A DNA stretch of 64,000 bases from Edaphovirga cremea (GCF_003332275.1 NZ_QOVA01000004.1:210327-274326); one strand, 5' to 3'. Positions 28,738 to 38,858 are shown, numbered from the stretch's first letter. The notes: a model not told the origin generated them from the sequence alone. Numbers and translations: made by a program.

Positions 28738-31185
28738 ATGAGTTCACCATTTAACTACACCTCACCGACAGTTAGTGTTGAAGCACTTAAACACTCTATC
28801 GCCTATAAATTGATGTTTATGGTTGGCAAGGATCCATCCATAGCAAATAAACACGACTGGCTGAATGCCACACTGTTTGCAGTTCGCGATCGTATGGTCG
28901 AACGTTGGCTACGCTCCAACCGCGCACAGCTTTCGCAAGATGTCAGACAGGTTTATTACCTTTCCATGGAGTTCCTGATCGGCCGGACCTTATCCAACGC
29001 CCTGTTATCCATTGGTATTTATGAGGATATTGAGCAGGCGCTGAATGAGATGGGCCTGGAACTGAAAGACTTGATCGAAGAAGAAAACGATCCAGGACTG
29101 GGCAATGGTGGGTTGGGGCGTCTGGCGGCATGTTTTCTGGATTCATTGGCAACGCTGGCATTGCCGGGACGTGGCTACGGTATCCGTTATGAATACGGGA
29201 TGTTCAGCCAAAAAATTGTAGATGGTCAGCAAGCCGAATCACCGGACAACTGGCTGGATTATGGCAATGCGTGGGAATTCCCGCGCCATAATACTCGCTA
29301 CAAGGTGCGTTTTGGCGGACGGATTCAGCATGAAGGGGCAAAAACCCGCTGGGTCGAAACCGAAGAGATTCTGGCGTGTGCCTACGATCAGGTCATTCCG
29401 GGTTTTGATACTGACGCGACCAATACGCTGCGGCTTTGGGGAGCTCAGGCCAGTAATGAAATCAATCTGGGTAAATTCAATCAAGGCGATTACTTTGCTG
29501 CGGTGGAAGACAAAAACCACTCTGAGAACGTATCGCGCGTACTTTACCCTGATGATTCAACCTATTCGGGACGGGAATTACGACTGCGCCAGGAATATTT
29601 CCTCGTGTCGGCGACCGTACAGGACATTCTCAACCGTCATTTCCTGACCCATCAGACCTTCGATAATCTGGCCGATAAGATCGCGATACATCTTAATGAC
29701 ACCCATCCGGTATTGTCGATTCCAGAATTGATGCGTCTGTTGATTGATGAACATAAATTCAGTTGGGAAGCGGCCTGGAAAGTAGTGACTCAGGTCTTCT
29801 CTTACACCAACCATACATTGATGACGGAAGCGCTTGAGACCTGGCCGGTAGATATGATCGGTAAGATCCTGCCACGCCATCTGCAAATCATTTTTGAAAT
29901 CAATGATTTCTTCCTGAAAGAAGTGAAGGAAAAAGTGCCTGACGACAGAGAATTACTGGCGCGGGTATCAATCATTGATGAAAACCATGGGCGCAAGATT
30001 CGTATGGCATGGTTGGCCGTTATTGCCAGCCACAAGGTCAATGGAGTTTCAGCGCTGCACTCAGAATTGATGGTGCAGTCACTGTTTGCCGATTTCGCCC
30101 GCCTATATCCCGAGCGTTTCTGTAACAAAACCAATGGCGTGACGCCGCGTCGTTGGTTGGGCGTCGCTAACCGGCCTTTGTCCAAAGTTCTCGATGACAC
30201 TATCGGGCAGACCTGGCGGACCGATCTTGAGCAGCTTTCTGAGCTCAAGCAGAACAAGGATTACCCGAGTTTTCTGCATGATCTGCAAAAAGCCAAGCTG
30301 GAGAACAAGAGGAATCTGGCTCAATACGTTGCCCAGCATTTGAATATTGTGATTAATCCGGCGTCGCTGTTTGATGTGCAGATTAAGCGTATTCACGAAT
30401 ACAAGCGTCAGTTGCTGAATGTGTTGCATGTGATCACCCGCTATAACCGGATTCTGGCCGAGCCTGAATCTGATTGGGTACCACGCACCGTGATTTTTGC
30501 CGGTAAAGCGGCATCGGCGTACTACACCGCCAAGCAGATTATTCGCTTGATCAACGATGTCGCGAAAGTGATCAACAACGATCCGCGTGCGCATGAAAAA
30601 CTGAAAGTGGTATTTATTCCAAACTACAGCGTCAGTCTGGCGCAGATGATCATTCCGGCAGCCGATCTTTCTGAACAGATCTCTCTGGCGGGTACTGAGG
30701 CATCTGGCACCAGTAACATGAAATTTGCCCTGAATGGGGCACTGACCATCGGTACGCTGGACGGTGCGAACATCGAAATGCTTGAGCACGTCGGTGAAGA
30801 GAATATTTTCATTTTCGGTAACACGACTGAGCAGGTCGAGGAACTGCGGCGTGGTGGGTACAATCCGCGTACCTATTATGAGCAAGATAGTGAACTGCAT
30901 CAGGTGCTGACGCAACTCGGCACTGGGGTATTCAGTCCTGAAGAGCCTAAGCGTTACAGCAATCTGTTTGATTCACTGGTCAACCTGGGCGATCACTATC
31001 AATTGCTGGCAGATTATCGCAGCTATGTTGATACACAGGATAAAGTTGATGAGTTATATCAACAGCCTGAGGAGTGGACGCGTCGGGCGTTGCTGAATAT
31101 TGCCAACATGGGATATTTCTCGTCGGATCGCACGATCCAGGAATACGCCGATGAAATTTGGAATATTAAGCCGGTAAAACTGTAG
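28738..31185 (+). CDS. glgP: Glycogen phosphorylase GlgP
   Basis: The start at [20 protein letters not shown] gives 815 residues, exactly the E. coli length. GlgP releases glucose-1-phosphate from glycogen ends. The GT35 family segments include [20 protein letters not shown] near 122-141 and the pyridoxal-phosphate lysine in [14 protein letters not shown] near 655-668. It lies 22 bp after glgA and ends the glg operon before a strong bidirectional terminator. It is paralogous to malP at 49932. Confidence 0.97.
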   Translation: MSSPFNYTSPTVSVEALKHSIAYKLMFMVGKDPSIANKHDWLNATLFAVRDRMVERWLRSNRAQLSQDVRQVYYLSMEFLIGRTLSNALLSIGIYEDIEQALNEMGLELKDLIEEENDPGLGNGGLGRLAACFLDSLATLALPGRGYGIRYEYGMFSQKIVDGQQAESPDNWLDYGNAWEFPRHNTRYKVRFGGRIQHEGAKTRWVETEEILACAYDQVIPGFDTDATNTLRLWGAQASNEINLGKFNQGDYFAAVEDKNHSENVSRVLYPDDSTYSGRELRLRQEYFLVSATVQDILNRHFLTHQTFDNLADKIAIHLNDTHPVLSIPELMRLLIDEHKFSWEAAWKVVTQVFSYTNHTLMTEALETWPVDMIGKILPRHLQIIFEINDFFLKEVKEKVPDDRELLARVSIIDENHGRKIRMAWLAVIASHKVNGVSALHSELMVQSLFADFARLYPERFCNKTNGVTPRRWLGVANRPLSKVLDDTIGQTWRTDLEQLSELKQNKDYPSFLHDLQKAKLENKRNLAQYVAQHLNIVINPASLFDVQIKRIHEYKRQLLNVLHVITRYNRILAEPESDWVPRTVIFAGKAASAYYTAKQIIRLINDVAKVINNDPRAHEKLKVVFIPNYSVSLAQMIIPAADLSEQISLAGTEASGTSNMKFALNGALTIGTLDGANIEMLEHVGEENIFIFGNTTEQVEELRRGGYNPRTYYEQDSELHQVLTQLGTGVFSPEEPKRYSNLFDSLVNLGDHYQLLADYRSYVDTQDKVDELYQQPEEWTRRALLNIANMGYFSSDRTIQEYADEIWNIKPVKL

Positions 31186-31193
31186 TTCTTTAA

Positions 31194-31222
31194 AGAGCCT
31201 CCTCCATAGCGGGGGAGGCTCT
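31194..31222. terminator. Bidirectional terminator between glgP and glpD
   Basis: 12-bp stem AGAGCCTCCTCC/GGGGGAGGCTCT (one G-T pair) with a 5-base loop. It has ATTCCTTC on the right and an A-rich run (TTCTTTAA) on the left, serving the convergent glgP (+) and glpD (-). Confidence 0.85.
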
Positions 31223-31253
31223 ATTCCTTCATGCTCCCAAGACGGCACTTTTC

Positions 31254-32765
31254 TCAGGAAGCCAACGACAATATTTTCTTGTTTTTCACATGTTCGGCCA
31301 GCCAATCTGCAACGCGCAACTGCTGCGTTTCATTCAGCCACATACCTAATTTGGTCCGACGCCAGATCGCGTCATCCAACTCCCTGACCCACTCTTTTTC
31401 GACCAGATAACGCAGTTCGGCTTCATAAAAATCGTGGCCAAAGTTTTCACCCAAATCGCCCAGACTTTGTGCGTCAGCCAGGATCAATTCACTGTGACTA
31501 CCGTACGTGTGGGTGTAGCGGCGCGCCAGTGACTCGGGTAACCATGAACGACTACGACGAAGTTTTGCCGCATAACTGCTGCGATCATCGCCGATATCGC
31601 CGCCGGGCAACAAACCGTTTTTAGTCCACGCAGGACCGGCTGTCGGATAGTATTTAGACAGTTTCTCCATCGCGTGCTCAGCCAGCTTACGATAGGTCGT
31701 CAGTTTACCCCCGAAGATGGAGAGCAGAGGCGCGGCACCTTGCTGATCGGCGATATCCAGCGTGTAGTCACGGGTTACAGCCTGTGGTGAGTCTGATTCG
31801 TCGTCACACAGTGGGCGCACACCGGAATAGGTCCAGACGATGTCATCACGGCTCAACTGTTTGTTGAAGTGGTTGTTGTAGACTTTCAACAGGTAGCTGA
31901 TTTCTTTGTCATCAATCTTCACGTCTTTAGGATCGCCGTGATATTCAACATCGGTAGTGCCAATAATTGAGAATTCATCCAACCAGGGGATGACGAACAC
32001 GATACGGTTATCTTCATTCTGCAAGATGTATGACTGCGGCTGATTATGCGCTTTGGGAACCACGATGTGGCTACCTTTGATCAGGCGGATACCGTATGGC
32101 GATTTGAGTTTCAGGCCATCATCAAAGAATTGTTTCACCCAGGGACCGGTGGCATTCACCAACCCTTTGGCGCGCCAGGTGTAGGTTTTGCCATTCGAGA
32201 CATCTTCTGCTTCGACCATCCACAGACCATTTTCGCGCCATGCACGGGTGACTTTGGTCCGGGTGCGAACTTCACCGCCACGTTCAACCACTTCCTGAGC
32301 ATTCAGGACCACCAGACGGGCATCGTCTACCCAGCAATCAGAATATTCGAAACCGCGCACCAATCCAGGTTTGAGCACCGAGTCTGGACCAAAACGCAAG
32401 CCTTTACTGGCTGGCAGGCTGGTGCGTTTACCCAGGTGATCGTACAGGAACAGACCCATCCGGATCATCCACGCCGGGCGTAGATGCGGCTGGTGGGGTA
32501 AGCGAAAGCGCATAGGGAAAGCGATATGAGGTGCCAGTTTGAGCAGTACCTCACGCTCTGCCAGTGCTTCACTCACCAGACGGAATTCATAGTGCTCCAG
32601 GTAGCGCAGGCCACCGTGAATCAGTTTTGAACTGGCTGAAGAGGTAGCGCAGGCCAAATCTTGCGCTTCCAGTAGCAGTACAGAGAGCCCGCGCCCGGCT
32701 GCATCCGCAGCGATACCGGCACCGTTAATGCCGCCACCGATTACGATCAAGTCTTTGGTTTCCAC
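31254..32765 (-). CDS. glpD: Aerobic glycerol-3-phosphate dehydrogenase GlpD
   Basis: The product has 503 residues (E. coli 501). This FAD enzyme oxidises sn-glycerol-3-phosphate to dihydroxyacetone phosphate and passes electrons to the quinone pool at the inner membrane. The dinucleotide-binding motif LIVIGGGINGAGIAADAAGRG is near residues 6-26 and the GlpD signature SSKLIHGGLRYLEHYEFRLV near 45-64. Two GlpR-type operator sequences lie directly upstream. In E. coli glpEGR is divergent from glpD; here the glpR end faces glpD instead, with a repeat block between. Confidence 0.96.
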   Translation of the reverse strand: METKDLIVIGGGINGAGIAADAAGRGLSVLLLEAQDLACATSSASSKLIHGGLRYLEHYEFRLVSEALAEREVLLKLAPHIAFPMRFRLPHQPHLRPAWMIRMGLFLYDHLGKRTSLPASKGLRFGPDSVLKPGLVRGFEYSDCWVDDARLVVLNAQEVVERGGEVRTRTKVTRAWRENGLWMVEAEDVSNGKTYTWRAKGLVNATGPWVKQFFDDGLKLKSPYGIRLIKGSHIVVPKAHNQPQSYILQNEDNRIVFVIPWLDEFSIIGTTDVEYHGDPKDVKIDDKEISYLLKVYNNHFNKQLSRDDIVWTYSGVRPLCDDESDSPQAVTRDYTLDIADQQGAAPLLSIFGGKLTTYRKLAEHAMEKLSKYYPTAGPAWTKNGLLPGGDIGDDRSSYAAKLRRSRSWLPESLARRYTHTYGSHSELILADAQSLGDLGENFGHDFYEAELRYLVEKEWVRELDDAIWRRTKLGMWLNETQQLRVADWLAEHVKNKKILSLAS

Positions 32766-32780
32766 GTCATCTTCCTCCAG

Positions 32781-32818
32781 ATGTTCGAAACAGCTCTATT
32801 ATGTTCGTTTTCGCTCAT
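32781..32818 (-). promoter_or_regulatory. Two GlpR operator-like sites upstream of glpD
   Basis: ATGTTCGTTTTCGCTCAT (32801-32818) is a near-palindrome close to the GlpR consensus ATGTTCG...CGAACAT. A second weaker site, ATGTTCGAAACAGCTCTAT, is at 32781-32799. They lie 16-53 bp upstream of the glpD ATG, where GlpR repression is expected. Confidence 0.7.
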
Positions 32819-33104
32819 TATTGTAATCAAAAACCAACAAATAAGCCAAGGGTTAACCAAATAAAAACATTTATGTGTGATAGAGGAAACATTTTGGGGG
32901 GCGAGAGCGCGCCCCGGGCGCTATTGGGGGAGGGGAGCCCGGAAATGGGCTTGGATTTTTTTTGCCAATCTGGCGATTGGGGGCGATTTCATAGCGCAGG
33001 TATTGGTTGAGATGAGATTTGTTTTCGACTTGAGGCTTAGACGCGAGCGTTGAAAGAAGGCTTTGGTTGGAGGCTTTGGCTATGTTGTTGATATTTAATA
33101 ATGA
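32819..33104. other. glpD upstream spacer with stray hairpins
   Basis: No gene is seen. There is a GGGGCG/CGCCCC hairpin (32898-32915) whose loop ends AGCG, like the H1 hairpins of the repeat family nearby. A terminator-like AGCCC/GGGCT stem (32936-32951) followed by a T-run reads rightward although no rightward gene precedes it. A fragment near 33060-33083 recurs inverted at 44097-44120. Confidence 0.5.
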
Positions 33105-33168
33105 CTCGGAGTAAGTTTCGGTTGATATACGTCTATTTTTCTACTTGAACCTTGCTGCCTCAACCGCC

Positions 33169-33365
33169 ATAGGGGACCTAGCCGTCCCCTATGAACCCGG
33201 GCTTTTCCGCGGCATTTCTCGCCGGCTGCGCCGGTCCCTTCGCTCATCACTCCGGCGGACGGGTCGGCTTTAGCCCACATCCATATGGGCGGACGCCTCT
33301 CACCGCCATCGTGGCGGTTCGCCCCTGCCTTCATTCCGCCCTCAGCAATTTATGATGCTCGGGGG
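33169..33365 (+). repeat. Hairpin repeat copy 1
   Basis: H1 ATAGGGGAC/GTCCCCTAT (33169-33192), H2 GCCGG/CCGGT (33221-33235), invariant core 33252-33273, H3 CCCACA/TATGGG with one mismatch (33274-33289), H4 ACCGCCA/TGGCGGT (33302-33318), H5 AGCA/TGCT (about 33344-33359). Confidence 0.85.
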
Positions 33366-33482
33366 AAAGTCAACGTCAAAATGAACTTTGTATTTCAATG
33401 TCTGTTAACGTCAAAAGATAGCTTTGCTGGTTAGATGCTTAGGCTATGATTTTGTTCTTTTAGTGTGAAGATCGGCATCTAA

Positions 33483-33679
33483 GCAAGGGGTGAAGCGCAC
33501 CCCTTGCATCCACGCTTTCCGCAGCATAAATTGCCCGCGTTGCGGGTGCCCTCGGTTGTCATTCCGGCGGACGGGTCGGCTTTAGGCTACAGTCCCTGTA
33601 GCCGGACGCCTTTCGCCGCCATCCATGGCGGCTCATCCCTGCCTCCATTCCGCCCTCAGCAATTTATGATGCTCAGGGG
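33483..33679 (+). repeat. Hairpin repeat copy 2
   Basis: H1 GCAAGGGGTG/CACCCCTTGC with loop AAGCG (33483-33507), H2 GCCCGC/GCGGGT (33533-33547), core 33564-33585, H3 GGCTACAG/CTGTAGCC with loop TCC (33585-33603), H4 GCCGCCAT/ATGGCGGC (33615-33632), H5 AGCA/TGCT. It is preceded by an outer TTAGATGC/GCATCTAA pair (33431-33438, 33475-33482). Confidence 0.88.
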
Positions 33680-33790
33680 ACGGTCAAAAGACAAAAACAA
33701 AAGAAATAGAGAAATAAAAACAAAATTAAAACCTCAGGATTTTATCAATTAATCATCATCTTTTTATCTGTTGATGTTTCAGTTGACCTT

Positions 33791-33993
33791 CCCAGAGCGT
33801 TATGACTCGCTGAGCGAAGAACGCAGGCAGGGGCGAACCGCCATGGATGGCGGTGAGAGGCGTCCGCCGCCAGGGACTGGTGGCTAAAGCCGACCCGTCC
33901 GCCGGAGTGATGAGTGAAGGTATCGGCGCAGCCGACGAGTCGTGTAGCGAAAAAGCCCGGGTTCAAAGGGCCGCGGCGACTGGCGGCCCTTTG
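33791..33993 (-). repeat. Hairpin repeat copy 3
   Basis: Leftward copy. H1 is CAAAGGGCCGC/GCGGCCCTTTG (33964-33993), H2 TCGGC/GCCGA (33923-33935), core 33884-33905, H3 has stem CCAG/CTGG around TCC, H4 ACCGCCAT/ATGGCGGT, H5 AGCG/CGCT. Stem sequences differ from copies 1 and 2 while pairing is kept. Confidence 0.85.
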
Positions 33994-34070
33994 TCGGTTG
34001 AGGCGAAAACGTTAAAGTAGAATAGCGATCGTAAGCCAACCGAAACCTGCTCCGAACTAGCTTTTAAAAC

Positions 34071-34094
34071 AACCAACCAACCAACCAACCAACC
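34071..34094. repeat. (AACC)6 tetranucleotide repeat
   Basis: Six perfect tandem AACC units at the right end of block L, about 60 bp downstream of the glpR stop. The equivalent end of block R (44815-44822) has only one to two units. Confidence 0.9.
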
Positions 34095-34152
34095 AGTCCG
34101 GCATCTCATGCCGCAAACCAACACCCATAGCGCCAAACAGGCGCCACCAGCA

Positions 34153-34911
34153 CTAACACAACTCCAATTGAACTTCATGTTGCTCAATAATCTTCATCAC
34201 GCTGGGTGGCGGCATTTGATCGGTAAAAAGATAATCAATCAAATTCATATTCCCCAGATTAACCATCGCATTCCGTCCAAACTTCGAATGATCAGTCACT
34301 AGCATAACGCAGCGGGAGTTCTCAATGATCGCCCGTTTGGTGCGAACCTCATGGTAGTCAAACTCCAGAAGCGAGCCATCCATGTCGATGCCGCTAATCC
34401 CTAAAATACCAAAATCGAGGCGGAACTGGGAGATGAAGTCCAATGTGGCTTCACCCATAATCCCACCGTCACGCGTACGAACCTCTCCGCCAGCCAAAAT
34501 CAGACGGAAGTCCTCTTTTGCGGTCAAGAGCGTTGCGACATTCAGATTATTGGTTACCACGCGCAGGTTCTTATGATTGAGTAGCGCGTGGGCAACAGCT
34601 TCGGGGGTCGTGCCAATATCAATGAACAACGTTGCGCCGTCAGGAATCTGGCTGGCTACCCGTTGTGCAATCCGCGCTTTCTCTTCCGACCACATCACCT
34701 TGCGATCGTGATACGCCGCATTGGTTGAGCTTGAAGGCAGTGCCGCACCGCCGTGATGGCGCTGAATTTTATTTCGATCGGCCAAGTCATTGAGATCGCG
34801 ACGAATGGTCTGTGGACTAACGGCAAAATGCTCAACCAACTCTTCCGTGCTGACGTAACCCTGCAGGCGTACCAGCTCAATAATTGCGTCATGTCGCTGT
34901 GTTTGCTTCAA
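34153..34911 (-). CDS. glpR: Glycerol-3-phosphate regulon repressor GlpR
   Basis: This DeoR-family repressor has 252 residues, identical in length to E. coli GlpR. The N-terminal helix-turn-helix is at about 1-55 (STEELVEHFAVSPQTIRRDLNDL), and the sensor domain that binds glycerol-3-phosphate is at about 75-235, including FIDIGTTPEAVAHALLNH and FDYHEVRTKRAIIENS. It is the last gene of glpE-glpG-glpR on the minus strand and should repress glpD through the sites at 32781-32818. Its 3' end faces glpD across repeat block L, the reverse of the E. coli arrangement. Confidence 0.96.
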   Translation of the reverse strand: MKQTQRHDAIIELVRLQGYVSTEELVEHFAVSPQTIRRDLNDLADRNKIQRHHGGAALPSSSTNAAYHDRKVMWSEEKARIAQRVASQIPDGATLFIDIGTTPEAVAHALLNHKNLRVVTNNLNVATLLTAKEDFRLILAGGEVRTRDGGIMGEATLDFISQFRLDFGILGISGIDMDGSLLEFDYHEVRTKRAIIENSRCVMLVTDHSKFGRNAMVNLGNMNLIDYLFTDQMPPPSVMKIIEQHEVQLELC

Positions 34912-34959
34912 GATAATCCCCTAATACGCCAGCGTAAGGCGTTGGTTAACAATAACTCA

Positions 34960-35790
34960 TTATTTTAGAGTACGCGTAATCCGTGTATCGATAAACGCCA
35001 TCAGTAAGCCAATGATTAAACCTACAACATGCGCGGCATTGGCGATCGATAAACCAAAAATATCGAAATATCCGCCAACCAGCCATAGAATTGAGAAGAT
35101 CATTAATCCCCGAGGAAGATTCAGTCCCCGCTGGGGAGCCAATTCACCCATCAGCCAGACATACCCCATCAAGGCGTAGACGACGCCCGATAATCCACCG
35201 AAGTATACACCGCTGAATATCGACTGCCCGTAACCGCTCAATAGCGCTGAAATCAAGGTAATTGTCAGTAATTTACCCGTTCCGAGGCGTTTTTCAAGGG
35301 GACCGCCAAGGTACCACCACCACATTAGATTAAACAGAATATGCAGCATGGAGAAGTGCAGGAGTGCATGACTGAACCAGCGCCATACCTGGAAATATTG
35401 GCTGCTGTTCGGCCACGCCAACCACACCATAACATTGTCATCACCTATGATTTGCATCAGCACATAGATAACAATACACAACACCATCACTGACAGCGTC
35501 AACGGGCCTGCCTGACTGCGGATTCGCTGGAGATAGGAATAGCGTTGATAAGTAATAGTGCTATCAGTTTTACCCGCTTGCCAACTGGCTTCCTGATAGC
35601 GGGGATGCAAAGGATCTTGCAGAAATAACTCAAGTTGCTGTTCGACATCAGTCAGGTGTGAATCGTCAGCAAGCCATAACTCGGCATCATGACCAATTCT
35701 CTGCATCTCAACGGTGATCCCACGGGTTGCCATAAAGTCGACAAAAGCCTGAGCCAGCCGTGGATTGGACAACGCAATTACTCGAACCAT
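34960..35790 (-). CDS. glpG: Rhomboid intramembrane serine protease GlpG
   Basis: The product has 276 residues, the E. coli length. It has a cytoplasmic N-terminal domain (about 1-65) and six membrane helices. The catalytic serine is in [13 protein letters not shown] near 198-210 and the histidine in [13 protein letters not shown] near 250-262; [14 protein letters not shown] near 150-163 carries the oxyanion-stabilising His and Asn. GlpG cleaves membrane proteins within the bilayer. It is 48 bp upstream of glpR and 264 bp downstream of glpE. Confidence 0.95.
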   Translation of the reverse strand: MVRVIALSNPRLAQAFVDFMATRGITVEMQRIGHDAELWLADDSHLTDVEQQLELFLQDPLHPRYQEASWQAGKTDSTITYQRYSYLQRIRSQAGPLTLSVMVLCIVIYVLMQIIGDDNVMVWLAWPNSSQYFQVWRWFSHALLHFSMLHILFNLMWWWYLGGPLEKRLGTGKLLTITLISALLSGYGQSIFSGVYFGGLSGVVYALMGYVWLMGELAPQRGLNLPRGLMIFSILWLVGGYFDIFGLSIANAAHVVGLIIGLLMAFIDTRITRTLK

Positions 35791-36004
35791 ATTTTTCGAT
35801 GACCGCTTAATGTGTTGGTTTGTAATATGTTCCTGAAAAAATCATAACCAGGAAAATGGGATGATGTCTCGATTATAACCTGCACTCTGATTGCTGTATG
35901 CCCTGATAATGCGCGAATATGCCAGCGATTGCAGCAATGAATAAATTGTCGGAGTTAAGAATGAAAGAGGAGAGTAACACGATGATATGCGTAAGAAAAA
36001 TTAC

Positions 36005-36028
36005 GCAGGGTAGAGAGGTAAACCCTGC
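36005..36028 (-). terminator. Terminator or attenuator between glpE and glpG
   Basis: 7-bp stem GCAGGGT/ACCCTGC with a 10-base loop. Read on the minus strand it is followed by GTAATTTTTCTTAC. It sits 26 bp after the glpE stop, so most glpE transcripts may end here, with glpGR having their own promoter in the roughly 210 bp that follow. Confidence 0.7.
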
Positions 36029-36054
36029 ATTCGACTCGGTGGGATAAGAGGTGA

Positions 36055-36384
36055 TTATTTTTTGACGGGCTCCAGGTTTAGGGGAAATTCGCGTGCCCAG
36101 GCCTCAAAGCCGCCATCAATACTGTATACAGCTTCAAAACCCTGATTTAATAGGTATTGTGCCGCACCGCGACTGCTAATGCCGTGGTAACACATCACCA
36201 TCACCGGGGTTTCTAAGTCAGTGCGCTGCATGAACGTTTGCATACTGTCATTGGTTAAATGAAATGCACCAGACGCATGGGACGCCTCAAAACTTTGTGG
36301 ATCGCGAATATCAACCAATACCGCATTGCCCTGTTGCAAGCGGTTGAACGCCTGCTCAACGTTGATTGCTTCAAACTGTTCCAT
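36055..36384 (-). CDS. glpE: Thiosulfate sulfurtransferase GlpE
   Basis: The start is placed at [13 protein letters not shown] by similarity to E. coli GlpE (108 residues); the product has 109. An ATG three codons earlier (36393) is possible. It is a single-domain rhodanese with the catalytic cysteine in the loop [16 protein letters not shown] near 64-79 and [11 protein letters not shown] near 22-32. It transfers sulfur from thiosulfate to cyanide or thioredoxin in vitro; its role in the glp regulon is unclear. Confidence 0.93.
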   Translation of the reverse strand: MEQFEAINVEQAFNRLQQGNAVLVDIRDPQSFEASHASGAFHLTNDSMQTFMQRTDLETPVMVMCYHGISSRGAAQYLLNQGFEAVYSIDGGFEAWAREFPLNLEPVKK

Positions 36385-36496
36385 GCTGCTCATTGCCTCA
36401 TCAATTATGACAGTAACGACTCTTCGGGTCATTAAGACCCGGGCAACAATAGGGAATAGGAGAAAAGTCTTCGTAAACGCTGCTCGAATATAGACG

Positions 36497-37252
36497 TTAA
36501 ACCAGAATCACTTCCACGCCTTGCTGTCGTAATTGCTCAACAATCGCCGCGTCCGCTTCCTCACCCGTAATAACGACATCGATTTGCTCGGTACGGCTAA
36601 AGAGCATCCCGGCGCGCTGCCCGACCTTGCTACTGTCGACTAAAACTGCCAGTTTACCGACATAATTCAACATCTTCTGCTCGGCCATGGCAGTCAGCAT
36701 GTCGGTTTTATATAAACCGTCAATTGTCAGCCCCTTGCCACTGGTAAACATCCAATGGCCCGCATAGAGACTGGCATCACCATCCTGCGGAGCGAGAGTA
36801 ATTGACTGGCTCTTGTTGTACTGCCCCCCCATGATTACGACGCTGTCATGTTCCTTCTCGATCAGATAGTTTGCCAAAGGCAGGTAATTGGTAATGACCT
36901 GGATGTCTTTGCCTGCCATCTCACGCCCCAACAAAAATGCCGTTGATCCGCAGTTAATGACTACGCTTTCACCCGGTTGACAGAGTTGTGCTGCTGCATT
37001 GGCGATACGCATTTTTTCATTCAAATGCTGCGTCTGGTGAATGTTCAGCGGAGTCCAGGCCGGTCGCTGGGAACTGATCGCCTCTGCCCCGTTGCGCACT
37101 TTACGCAGTTTCCCCAATTCATTCAGTTTATTGATATCCCTTCGGGCTGTTGCCGGGGAAATATCGAAACTCCCGATGACATCGGCGACGGAGATTTGTC
37201 CCTGACGCTGGAGCAACTCAAGAATGGCATTATGTCGTTGTGATTCTGTCAT
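36497..37252 (-). CDS. ulaR: L-ascorbate utilisation repressor UlaR
   Basis: This DeoR-family repressor has 251 residues. The N-terminal helix-turn-helix ([40 protein letters not shown]) matches E. coli UlaR closely. The effector domain (about 75-230) includes [47 protein letters not shown], which binds L-ascorbate-6-phosphate. It lies 127 bp downstream of ulaG on the same strand. In E. coli ulaR is also adjacent to ulaG, but the locus is elsewhere in the chromosome. Confidence 0.94.
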   Translation of the reverse strand: MTESQRHNAILELLQRQGQISVADVIGSFDISPATARRDINKLNELGKLRKVRNGAEAISSQRPAWTPLNIHQTQHLNEKMRIANAAAQLCQPGESVVINCGSTAFLLGREMAGKDIQVITNYLPLANYLIEKEHDSVVIMGGQYNKSQSITLAPQDGDASLYAGHWMFTSGKGLTIDGLYKTDMLTAMAEQKMLNYVGKLAVLVDSSKVGQRAGMLFSRTEQIDVVITGEEADAAIVEQLRQQGVEVILV

Positions 37253-37379
37253 GGAGACTCCGCGGAGGGTAATGATTACCGCGTGATTATAGGCGAGCGG
37301 TTATGCAATTAAAATCATCATTTCGGATCGAGCCCGAGATTGGCTGCGCAGAAGATGCCTGCGCAGCCCGTTACGCGGT

Positions 37380-38444
37380 TCAGAGGAATGATTTGAAAGG
37401 CAAATCGGGTTCGGTTGTAAAGCAATCATCGAAACCACGCGGGTAGTGATACTCGAAGTTATCTTTGTCTTGTGGCCAGGTGAATTTGCCCCCAACTTGC
37501 CAGATAAAGGGTTTGAACCCGTATTTCAGACGGTTTTTCTTCATTTCCCACAGGACACGGATTTCTTGCGGATCGGCCTGGAAGTTTGACCAGATATCAT
37601 GGTGGAAAGGAATAACGACTTTGGCATTCAACGATTCTGCCATCCGCAAAATATCCGCACTGGTCATTTTATCGGTGATGCCGCGCGGGTTCTCACCATA
37701 CGACCCCAGCGCAACGTCAATTTGATGATCATTTCCATGCTTGGCAAAGTAGTTGGAGTAATGGGAGTCACCGCTGTGATACAGGCTGCCGCCCGGGGTT
37801 TTGAACAGGTAATTCACCGCGCGAAGATCCATTCCATCAGGTAGAACGCCCGCTGCAGTTTGATCGGCTGGAAGGGTGATCAGCGCCGTGCGATCAAATG
37901 CATCAAGCACTTGAATTTCCGTATCTTTTATTTTTACTACATCGCCAGGTTTTACCACGATACAGCGTTCAGCAGGGACGCCCCAACCGATCCACAGGTT
38001 GACACAGGTTTGCGGCCCTATAAATGGGACATCATCGCTACAATTCTGCATCACCGCCGCAGCGACATTGACGTCAATGTGATCGTTATGATCGTGCGTC
38101 GCGAGGACAGCATCGATGTTTTTAATCGCAAAAGGGTCAAGGACAAAGGGGGTTGTGCGCAGATTGGGTTGCAATTTTTTTACGCCAGCCATACGTTGCA
38201 TCTGATGGCCTTGCTTCATCAGCGGGCTCTCATGATTTTGCTTACCGACGCCGCACCAAAAATCCACACACAAATTGGCATGACCCTGCGACTTTAGCCA
38301 AATCCCGGTGCATCCAAGCCACCACATGGCAAAACTCCCGGCAGCAACCTGCTCTTGTTCAATCTCTTCATTCAGCCAACTTCCCCATTCGGGAAAAGTA
38401 CTCAGGATCCAGGATTCACGGGTGATGCTCTTCACTTTACTCAT
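37380..38444 (-). CDS. ulaG: L-ascorbate-6-phosphate lactonase UlaG
   Basis: The product has 354 residues, the same as E. coli UlaG, and is a metallo-beta-lactamase-fold enzyme. The manganese-binding motif [11 protein letters not shown] is near residues 116-126, and further metal ligands lie in [12 protein letters not shown] and the C-terminal [10 protein letters not shown]. It opens L-ascorbate-6-phosphate to 3-keto-L-gulonate-6-phosphate, the first cytoplasmic step after PTS uptake. It is transcribed divergently from ulaABCDEF across a 414-bp control region. Confidence 0.96.
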   Translation of the reverse strand: MSKVKSITRESWILSTFPEWGSWLNEEIEQEQVAAGSFAMWWLGCTGIWLKSQGHANLCVDFWCGVGKQNHESPLMKQGHQMQRMAGVKKLQPNLRTTPFVLDPFAIKNIDAVLATHDHNDHIDVNVAAAVMQNCSDDVPFIGPQTCVNLWIGWGVPAERCIVVKPGDVVKIKDTEIQVLDAFDRTALITLPADQTAAGVLPDGMDLRAVNYLFKTPGGSLYHSGDSHYSNYFAKHGNDHQIDVALGSYGENPRGITDKMTSADILRMAESLNAKVVIPFHHDIWSNFQADPQEIRVLWEMKKNRLKYGFKPFIWQVGGKFTWPQDKDNFEYHYPRGFDDCFTTEPDLPFKSFL

Positions 38445-38858
38445 TTTAAGGCCCTCTGGCAGAAATTCGATGATATGAATAAATCATAAATTATCATAAC
38501 AAGATCATTTATGATTTTATGGTGAGAAATTAGCATCGAAAAAATTTATGATCAACGTAATTTTGCGCGGAGTATCGCAGTGAAATACCGTTTTCTGATG
38601 ATTAACTGCAAAGTGAAAAAAACGAGATAAATTCAGAAAAATAATTAACTAATTGATATTATTAATATTTAATGTGAATTTTCTTTCATGGAATGAATGA
38701 GTGACAGATAACTTGCGAGGCCGCTCACATATAATCACAAAAGATCTTTTAGTGATTTAACGTGAGCGTTAGAGTGATTTAATTCTTACATTCTTGATGC
38801 ATTACCCTTTGGCGGCAATGCATCAAGAACGGTTAAGCCAAAAGCCACGGAGAGCGTT
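38445..38858. promoter_or_regulatory. Divergent ulaG-ulaA control region with palindromes
   Basis: This 414-bp AT-rich intergenic region contains a perfect 11-bp inverted repeat, AAATCATAAAT (38481-38491) with ATTTATGATTT (38507-38517), and a third related ATTTATGAT near 38541. Closer to ulaA there is an imperfect palindrome AATCAC-N13-GTGATT (38733-38757). Both are good candidates for UlaR operators, which in E. coli occupy the same divergent region; assignment is by position only. Confidence 0.6.

Larger units (their letters stand above)
33105..34070. repeat. Repeat block L (copies 1-3 of the covarying-hairpin repeat)
   Basis: This non-coding block carries three copies of a repeat with core GGCGGACGGGTCGGCTTT: two rightward (cores 33252-33273 and 33564-33585) and one leftward (33884-33905). 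The outer ends resemble inverted termini: TCGGAGTAAGTTTCGGTTGA at 33107-33126 and, inverted, TCAACCGAAACCTGCTCCGA-like sequence at 34038-34055. Copies 1 and 2 are joined by a conserved AT-richer linker (33366-33482) that recurs inverted in block R. A few short ORFs in it are not credible genes. Confidence 0.88.

Noticed and set aside
33504-33752. 82-codon ORF inside repeat copy 2 (and similar ORFs at 33095-33334, 33745-33966, 33963-34187)
   Set aside because: They follow the GC-rich hairpin repeats and appear in several frames and on both strands; no ribosome-binding site or protein motif. The DNA repeat explains the open frames.
38733-38757. CRP site at AATCAC-N13-GTGATT upstream of ulaA
   Set aside because: The half-sites are in the opposite polarity to the CRP consensus TGTGA-N6-TCACA, so it was listed only as a possible UlaR palindrome.
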